Origin: JAGQTE01 sp964648005
GTDB lineage: Bacteria > Actinomycetota > Acidimicrobiia > Acidimicrobiales > Acidimicrobilacustridaceae
DNA: 19,635 nt
Assembly: GCA_964648005.1 (NCBI GenBank)
Contig: CAZYKR010000050.1
Coordinates: forward strand, 1-19,635
Reading direction: 5' to 3'
Positions 14,748 to 19,635 of this stretch are shown in pieces. The position numbers were made by a program, and so were the translations under genes. The stretch's first letter is position 1; each line of letters begins with the position of its first letter. Below the pieces are notes generated by a model that did no database searches, was not told the origin of the DNA, and saw nothing but the letters and a program-made list of their open reading frames with translations.

Positions 14748-16028
14748 GTGACCCACACAGACACCGCCACCGACCCCGAGGAGGGGTTCACACAGGTCAC
14801 ACCGGACGGGATCGTGATGGAGACGCTCCTGACACCAGAGGGCCGAGCCGACCCGTACCCCCGCTACCGCAAGCTGCGGGAGTTGGCGCCGGTGCACCGC
14901 AGCGAGCTCGGGCCGGTGTGGTTCTTGACCCGGTGGGGCGACTGCAACTTCGTGTTGCGCGACCACCGGTTCGGCAAAGGCGACCTGACCAGCGAACGCC
15001 GGATGCTGTTCAACCCGGGGTTGCCGGCACGCGAGCAGAGCTTCATGGGCAACTCGATGCTGTTCGTGAACCCGCCGGACCACACGCGGCTACGTGCCCT
15101 GGTCTCGCGGGGCTTCACCCCCAAACGCATCCAGCAGCTCGAGGCCCACATCGGGCACATGGCCGACGGGATCGTCGACCAGATGACCCAACAGGGCGAG
15201 GTCGACGTGATGGACGCGCTCGCGTTCCGGCTGCCCGTGCAAGTCATCGGCGAGCTCGTCGGGGTGCCGCCAGCGGACCGCGACCAGTTCCGCACCTCGG
15301 TCCGCGACGCTGCCGCCGCGCTGGAAGCGGGCGTCACCGAGGAACAGCTCGACGCCGCCGAGCAGGCCATGGCCGTGATGGACGACTACTTCCGCCACCT
15401 CATCGCGCGGCGCCGCAAAGATCTCGAGCACGACCTCGTCTCCGCGCTCATCGTCGCACGCGACGGCGAGGACCGCCTCAGCGAGGACGAGCTGGTCGCC
15501 ACCCTCATGCTGCTGTTCGCGGCGGGGTTCGAGACCACCACCAACCTCATCGGCAACGGGCTGCTGTGCCTGTTGCGCAACCCCGACCAGCTCGATCGGC
15601 TGCGCGCCGAGCCGGATCTGGTCGGGTCCGCGGTCGAGGAGATGCTGCGCTACGAGAGCCCCGTGCAGGTCGATGCCCGCACCGCGTTCGAACCGGTTGA
15701 CATCGACGGGCACACCGTCGAGGAGGGCGACACCGTCGTCACGTTCCTCGGCGCCGCCAACCGAGACCCGGCCGAGTTCGACGACCCCGAGCGGTTCGAT
15801 GTCGCCCGCGACCCCAACTACCCGCTCAGCTTCGCTGCGGGGATCCACTACTGCCTGGGCGCCAACCTGGCCCGCCTCGAAGGCAAGGTCGTCTTCGACC
15901 GCCTCGTCCGCCGATTCGCCGACATCCGGTGGCTCGACGCCACCCCCGAGTGGCGGGGCACGCTGATCCTGCGGGGCGTCAACCACCTCAACGTCGCCTT
16001 CACTCCCGCAACCGAGACCACGACATGA
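14748..16028 (+). CDS. Cytochrome P450 (first of two)
   Basis: 426 residues from GTG 14748, preceded by AAAGG 7 nt upstream; GTG 14733, overlapping the MBL stop, is an in-frame alternative. All P450 hallmarks are present: I-helix oxygen-binding AGFETT at about 259-264, K-helix E298-M-L-R301, and the haem loop FAAGIHYCLG with Cys369 as axial ligand. It is a soluble bacterial class I enzyme with no membrane anchor, so it needs a ferredoxin and a reductase; the ferredoxin gene lies 1.7 kb downstream in the same operon. The acid in the I-helix pair is Glu, and the pattern NPPDHTRLRALVSRGFTPKR is standard for actinobacterial P450s. I cannot assign a CYP family or substrate. A likely role is hydroxylation of a hydrophobic compound. 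Confidence 0.95.
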   Translation: MTHTDTATDPEEGFTQVTPDGIVMETLLTPEGRADPYPRYRKLRELAPVHRSELGPVWFLTRWGDCNFVLRDHRFGKGDLTSERRMLFNPGLPAREQSFMGNSMLFVNPPDHTRLRALVSRGFTPKRIQQLEAHIGHMADGIVDQMTQQGEVDVMDALAFRLPVQVIGELVGVPPADRDQFRTSVRDAAAALEAGVTEEQLDAAEQAMAVMDDYFRHLIARRRKDLEHDLVSALIVARDGEDRLSEDELVATLMLLFAAGFETTTNLIGNGLLCLLRNPDQLDRLRAEPDLVGSAVEEMLRYESPVQVDARTAFEPVDIDGHTVEEGDTVVTFLGAANRDPAEFDDPERFDVARDPNYPLSFAAGIHYCLGANLARLEGKVVFDRLVRRFADIRWLDATPEWRGTLILRGVNHLNVAFTPATETTT

Positions 16029-16038
16029 GCGAGGTCAG

Positions 16039-16644
16039 ATGAGAGAGGTCACCGACACCATCGCCGCCGCGCTGCCACGGGCCGCCGCCGTGTTCGCCTC
16101 CCGCGGTCTCGACGGCACCCGAATGGAAGACATCGTCGAAGCCACCGGCATCCCCCGCCCGACGCTCTACTACCACTTCTCCTCCAAGGAGGAGATCCTG
16201 GCGTGGCTGCTCGAGCGGCTCATGCGCGACCTGTCCGTCGAGATCGGCCACATCCTCGACAGCGACCAACCGGCGCGAGCCCGCCTCCACAACGTCGTCC
16301 GCGCCTACCTCGGGCTGTTCGCCGACCACCGCGAGCTGTGCACGGTGTTGCTCACCGAGCTGGGCCGGATCACCCGCATCCCGAACCTCGCCGATGCCAT
16401 CTGGGCGACCTTTCACGAACCGGTCCGCAAGCTCCTCCACGCCGGCGACACCGACGGATCCCTGCGGGCCGTCGACGACGAGATGACGGCCTCGGCGATC
16501 TTCGGTGCCGTGACCATGGTCGGCCTCCACTACGTGGTCACCGGCCAGCCCGTCGACGCCGACTCCATGACGTCCCGGCTCGACGACCTGCTCCTCCAAG
16601 GCCTCGCGCCACCGACCCGAACCAGCAAAGGACGCAAACGATGA
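16039..16644 (+). CDS. TetR/AcrR family regulator inside the P450 operon
   Basis: 201 residues from ATG 16039 with GAGG 4 nt upstream, 10 nt after the P450 stop. The helix-turn-helix spans about residues 27-47 (GTRMEDIVEATGIPRPTLYY, then HF-S-S-K), a textbook TetR match. The C-terminal domain includes LFADHRELCTVLLTELGRI and a C-terminal helical region, similar to TetR_C families of actinobacteria. Its stop overlaps the next start by 4 nt (ATGA), so it is fully embedded in the operon. This placement suggests autoregulation of the whole operon, with the TAGACA palindrome near 13700 as the probable target. Confidence 0.92.
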   Translation: MREVTDTIAAALPRAAAVFASRGLDGTRMEDIVEATGIPRPTLYYHFSSKEEILAWLLERLMRDLSVEIGHILDSDQPARARLHNVVRAYLGLFADHRELCTVLLTELGRITRIPNLADAIWATFHEPVRKLLHAGDTDGSLRAVDDEMTASAIFGAVTMVGLHYVVTGQPVDADSMTSRLDDLLLQGLAPPTRTSKGRKR

Positions 16645-17729
16645 CCACCCCCACCCGGCTGCGCTTCACCCGCGACGAGATCCTCACCGACGCCGACTAC
16701 GCCGAGCGGATCGAACGCAACGGTGTGCTCCTCCACGGCGGCTACAGCCCCGATCGCACCTACCTGCCGCCCCGCTCCGTCCACCGGGTCCCGGCCATCG
16801 ACGCGTGGACCGCGCAGCTCGCCGCCGCGGGCCACCGGACGCGGGTCATCGAATCCGACGCCGTCAACCACGCGTTCGTGCCCAACGCCGAGCAGGCCAA
16901 GCTCCTGCTCCGCAACGGCGCAACCGGCGCCATGACCCGCATCCTCACCCTCATCGGCGTCGTCGAAGGGTTCGGCAACGACGGCATCAAGCTCATCCCT
17001 CCGATGGATCTCGCCGGCTTCATCGTTGAACCGATCGACGACACCTGTGTCGGGCACCTGTTCGAGGGGCTCCTCGAAGCACACGGCAACGACGAAGCCG
17101 GCCGCGGCCCCGAAGCGGGCCACGACCAGATGTGGTTCGCGGTGCGTGACGCCGCGCTCGCGGATCCGCCCGTCACCATCGACATGTTCGAGAACCTCCC
17201 GATCGCGCCGCCCCCAGGCTATGAGGGACCGGCCAAGCCGGCGCCCGAAGCGATCAGCGTCGGCGGGATGTTCGACGGGATGCGCGACGACGTCGCCCCC
17301 GAACTGCAGCTGCTGGTGCGGGCCATGGTCCAGATCCTCGTCATCGAGCTGCTCGCCTACCACACCTTCGCCTGGGCGTCCGACGTCCTCGGCGACCCCG
17401 AATGCAGCCACGACGCCGCCTTCGCCCGCGAGACCATCGACCACATCCGCATCGACGAAGACATCCACGTCGGCTACCTCCAGTGCGCGCTCGCCGAGCT
17501 CGCCACCATGACCGTGCGCACCACCGACGGCGCCACGATCCCCGGCGCCGACCTCGTCGACGCGGCGTGCGAGGCCGCGCTGAACAACCAGACCGGTGAC
17601 CGCTTCGACCGCATCCTCGCCTACCGCCTCGCCCAGGTCCGCGCCGAGCTCGCCGCCCACCCCGACGGCGCACGGCTCACCGCCGAGTTCGACGCGCTCG
17701 CGACAACAACCGCTGAAGCGCTCGCATGA
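16641..17729 (+). CDS. Ferritin-like protein, putative diiron oxygenase (family not recognised)
   Basis: 362 residues from ATG 16641, overlapping the TetR stop by 4 nt, with AAAGGA 8 nt upstream. I cannot match it to a named family. It is mostly helical and carries a set of residues that fits carboxylate-bridged diiron binding: E109 (IGVVEGFGND), E158-A-G-H161 (in PEAGHDQMWFAVRD), E236 (LVIELLAYH) and E273-D-I-H276 (IDEDIHVGYLQ). This E, ExxH, E, ExxH order is that of ferritin-like oxidases and oxygenases. Residues 184-213 form a Pro-rich linker between the two helix pairs. The N-terminal 100 residues (with RLRFTRDEILTDADY) are extra. In an operon with two P450s and a ferredoxin, an O2-dependent enzyme is likely. 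Alternatives are a non-catalytic ferritin-like fold or a manganese/iron enzyme. Confidence 0.6.
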   Translation: MTTPTRLRFTRDEILTDADYAERIERNGVLLHGGYSPDRTYLPPRSVHRVPAIDAWTAQLAAAGHRTRVIESDAVNHAFVPNAEQAKLLLRNGATGAMTRILTLIGVVEGFGNDGIKLIPPMDLAGFIVEPIDDTCVGHLFEGLLEAHGNDEAGRGPEAGHDQMWFAVRDAALADPPVTIDMFENLPIAPPPGYEGPAKPAPEAISVGGMFDGMRDDVAPELQLLVRAMVQILVIELLAYHTFAWASDVLGDPECSHDAAFARETIDHIRIDEDIHVGYLQCALAELATMTVRTTDGATIPGADLVDAACEAALNNQTGDRFDRILAYRLAQVRAELAAHPDGARLTAEFDALATTTAEALA

Positions 17730-17920
17730 GGGTCGCCGTCGACCCCGACCGCTGCCAGGGCCACAACCGCTGCCACGCGCTCGCCCCCGCCCTGTTCGAC
17801 ATCGACGACTACGGCTACGCCACCGCCGCCTCCACCGACGTCATCAGCCCCGTGGACGAGCAGGCCGCCCGCCTCGCGGAGGCCAACTGCCCCGAACACG
17901 CCATCAGCATCGAACCCTGA
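17726..17920 (+). CDS. [3Fe-4S] ferredoxin, P450 redox partner type
   Basis: 64 residues from ATG 17726, overlapping the previous stop by 4 nt. Cluster ligands are C10, C16 and C55-P56, with His13 where a fourth Cys would sit in a 4Fe ferredoxin (CQGHNRC). This CxxHxxC...CP pattern is typical of small actinobacterial ferredoxins encoded next to P450s. The protein is acidic, as expected for docking to the basic proximal face of a P450. It lies 13 nt before the second P450 and probably serves that one, perhaps both. No ferredoxin reductase is in the window, so a housekeeping or downstream reductase must supply electrons. Confidence 0.95.
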   Translation: MRVAVDPDRCQGHNRCHALAPALFDIDDYGYATAASTDVISPVDEQAARLAEANCPEHAISIEP

Positions 17921-17933
17921 CCAGGAGCCGTCC

Positions 17934-19136
17934 ATGGACCGAGCACCCGTGACCGACTGGGCGACCGACTTCGACCACCTCGACCCCGCCTTCACCGCCG
18001 ACCCCCACACGATCTACGACCAGCTCCGCGACGAGTGCCCCATCGCGCACACCGACCGCTACCACGGCGTGTGGATCCCAACCCGCTATGACGACCTCGC
18101 CACCATCGCCCACGACCACCACCACTTCTCATCCCGCACGATCCTCGTCACCGACCGAGCCGAGTCACCCCACGATCTCGGGTTCCACGCCCCACCGATC
18201 ACCGAAGACCCGCCGTATCACACCGACATGCGCAGACTGCTGCTGCCGGTGTTCTCCCCGAGCGTCGTCGCCGCCTACGAACCCCTCACCCGGGACATGG
18301 CGAACGGTCTCATCGACGCGTTCGTCGACCGCGGCGCCTGCGACGCCGCGGTCGACTACGCGCAACACGTCCCCATCAAGGTCATCACCCGCATGCTCGG
18401 CATCCCCGACGCCGACCACGCCCAGTTCCGGGACTGGATCCACCGCCTGATCGAGGAGAGCCCGCTCGCCGGCGATGCCGTCTTCGAGGCCATCTTCGAG
18501 ATCGGCGGCTACCTCGCCGGCCACGTCGAGGACCACCGAACCGATCCCCGAGACGACATCATCACCCACCTCCTCGACGCCACCATGCCCGACGGGCGTC
18601 TTCTCACCGACGAAGAGATCCTCGGCGTGTGCATCCTGCTGCTCCTCGCCGGCATCGACACCACCTGGTCCGCGATCGGCGCGTCGCTGCTGCACCTCGC
18701 CACCCACCCCGATCACCGCCAACGCCTCATCGACGACCCGGCCCTGATCCACCCCGCCACCGAAGAGTTCCTCCGGGTCTTCGCGCCGGTCACCATGGCC
18801 CGCGAAGTCGCCGAGGACACCGTCATCGGAGGCTGCCCGATGCGTAAGGGCGAGCGGCTCCTGCTTCCCTTCCCAGCCGGCAACCGCGACCCCGAAGCCT
18901 TCGATCGCCCCAACGAGGTCATCCTCGATAGGGAAGCCAACCGCCACTTCGCGTTCGGGGTCGGCATCCACCGCTGCCTGGGCTCCAACCTCGCCCGCAT
19001 GGAGCTGCGCGTCGCCATCCAGACCTGGCTCGAACGCATTCCCGACTTCGAACTCACCGACCCCGACGCCGTCACCTGGTCCGCGGGACAAGTCCGCGGC
19101 CCACGGGCCCTACCGTTCGCCTTCCCGATCGCATGA
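17934..19136 (+). CDS. Cytochrome P450 (second of two)
   Basis: 400 residues from ATG 17934 with AGGAG 7 nt upstream. P450 signatures: I-helix AGIDTT at about 239-244, K-helix E278-F-L-R281, haem loop FGVGIHRCLG with Cys348. TEDPPYHTDMRRLLLPVFSP is the usual substrate-loop/C-helix region. It has Asp rather than Glu in the I-helix acid-alcohol pair and differs widely from the first P450, so the two are not tandem duplicates and probably catalyse different steps. It is soluble, class I. The ferredoxin gene is directly upstream. CYP family and substrate cannot be assigned from sequence alone. Confidence 0.95.
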   Translation: MDRAPVTDWATDFDHLDPAFTADPHTIYDQLRDECPIAHTDRYHGVWIPTRYDDLATIAHDHHHFSSRTILVTDRAESPHDLGFHAPPITEDPPYHTDMRRLLLPVFSPSVVAAYEPLTRDMANGLIDAFVDRGACDAAVDYAQHVPIKVITRMLGIPDADHAQFRDWIHRLIEESPLAGDAVFEAIFEIGGYLAGHVEDHRTDPRDDIITHLLDATMPDGRLLTDEEILGVCILLLLAGIDTTWSAIGASLLHLATHPDHRQRLIDDPALIHPATEEFLRVFAPVTMAREVAEDTVIGGCPMRKGERLLLPFPAGNRDPEAFDRPNEVILDREANRHFAFGVGIHRCLGSNLARMELRVAIQTWLERIPDFELTDPDAVTWSAGQVRGPRALPFAFPIA

Positions 19137-19149
19137 AGGAAGCGCTGGG

Positions 19150-19635
19150 TTGAAGCTTGACCTCATGACCGGCGGCATGCCCCTGCGCGCCGCCCAACAG
19201 CTCGCCCGCCACGCCGCCGACTCCGGCCATGCCGGGCTCGTCATCACCGAAGCCGGCCGCACCGCCTACCTGTCGTGCGCGGCCGCCGCCCTCGCGGCCG
19301 ACATCGACCTGCTCACCGGCATCGCCGTGGCGTTCCCCCGCAGCCCCATGATCACCGCCCAGATCGCCTGGGAGCTCGCGGATGCCACCGACGGCCGGTT
19401 CCGGCTCGGTCTCGGCACCCAGGTGCGCGCCCACATCGAACGCCGCTACAACGCCCCCTTCGACCCGCCCGGCCCCCGCATCCGCGACTACATCGGCGCC
19501 GTCCGCGCCTGCTTCGACGCCTTCCGCGGCGCCTCCCCGCTCGACTACCACAGCGACCACTACGAGCTCACCCTCCTCCCACCCATCTGGTCGCCCGGGC
19601 CCATCAGCGCGCCGGACCCGCCCATCGACCTCGCC
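19150..19635 (+). CDS. LLM-class (luciferase-like, F420-type) oxidoreductase, partial at right edge
   Basis: 162 residues are visible from TTG 19150, with GAAGGA 8 nt upstream; the gene continues past the window. The N-terminus (MKLDLMTGG, then LARHAADSGHAGLVITEAG) matches the first beta-alpha unit of the luciferase-like TIM barrel. LLTGIAVAFPRSPMITAQIA and DGRFRLGLGTQVRAHIERRY are hallmark segments of F420-dependent LLM enzymes of actinobacteria. Family members use F420 or FMN to oxidise or reduce alcohols, aldehydes, enones and similar groups. It lies 13 nt after the second P450 stop and is the last visible gene of the operon. The cofactor cannot be settled without the rest of the protein; F420 is favoured by the family resemblance. 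Confidence 0.85.
   Translation, partial: MKLDLMTGGMPLRAAQQLARHAADSGHAGLVITEAGRTAYLSCAAAALAADIDLLTGIAVAFPRSPMITAQIAWELADATDGRFRLGLGTQVRAHIERRYNAPFDPPGPRIRDYIGAVRACFDAFRGASPLDYHSDHYELTLLPPIWSPGPISAPDPPIDLA

Noticed and set aside
16203..17729. A longer start for the diiron-like gene at 16203
   Set aside because: The extra codons read out of frame through the TetR gene. ATG 16641 has AAAGGA 8 nt upstream and the ATGA overlap typical of this operon.
1..19635. CRISPR array, insertion sequence or transposase
   Set aside because: No regularly spaced repeats and no transposase-like protein were seen on either strand.

Overview
The window is high-GC DNA with many GTG/TTG starts and strong Shine-Dalgarno sequences. 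It carries a secreted YD-repeat protein, an MmpL transporter, and P450, ferredoxin and luciferase-like (LLM) flavin genes. This points to an actinobacterium. The repeated Asp-Thr-Arg (DTR) type secreted domains make an acidimicrobial lineage my best guess, but that is inference.

Layout, left to right. (1) Positions 1-6387, minus strand: one very large secreted RHS/YD-repeat protein that runs off the left edge. It has a signal peptide, a DNRLRE-like region, a YD shell, and three tandem DTR-type domains inserted in the shell. (2) 6446-6886, minus: a small lipoprotein resembling DUF732 proteins, directly upstream. (3) 6887-7454: non-coding. It holds the 3' half of a tRNA-Val(CAC) with a terminator-like hairpin, a near-identical direct repeat pair and several perfect inverted repeats. 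It looks like an integration scar. (4) 7455-9556, minus: a 14-TM-type MFS efflux gene followed by an SRPBCC-like gene. A TetR regulator (9663-10250, plus) is divergent to them, with a palindromic operator candidate between. (5) 10260-13626, minus: an MmpL/RND transporter followed by two hotdog thioesterases. (6) 13747 to the right edge, plus: a tight operon of MBL-fold hydrolase, cytochrome P450, TetR, ferritin-like putative diiron protein, [3Fe-4S] ferredoxin, second P450 and an LLM-class F420-type oxidoreductase cut by the window end. A perfect palindrome and an extra half-site lie in the divergent promoter between (5) and (6).

How the genes may work together. Blocks 5 and 6 share a divergent control region, and several genes in each block overlap by 4 nt. 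The parts suggest a TetR-controlled oxidative module: two P450s fed by the small ferredoxin, a putative diiron oxygenase, an F420/flavin oxidoreductase, a hydrolase, two acyl-CoA-type thioesterases and an MmpL pump. A hydrophobic substrate (lipid, terpenoid or steroid-like) is plausible, but the sequence does not identify it. The putative diiron protein, which I cannot match to a named family but which has a complete E...ExxH...E...ExxH ligand set, is the best candidate for something undescribed.
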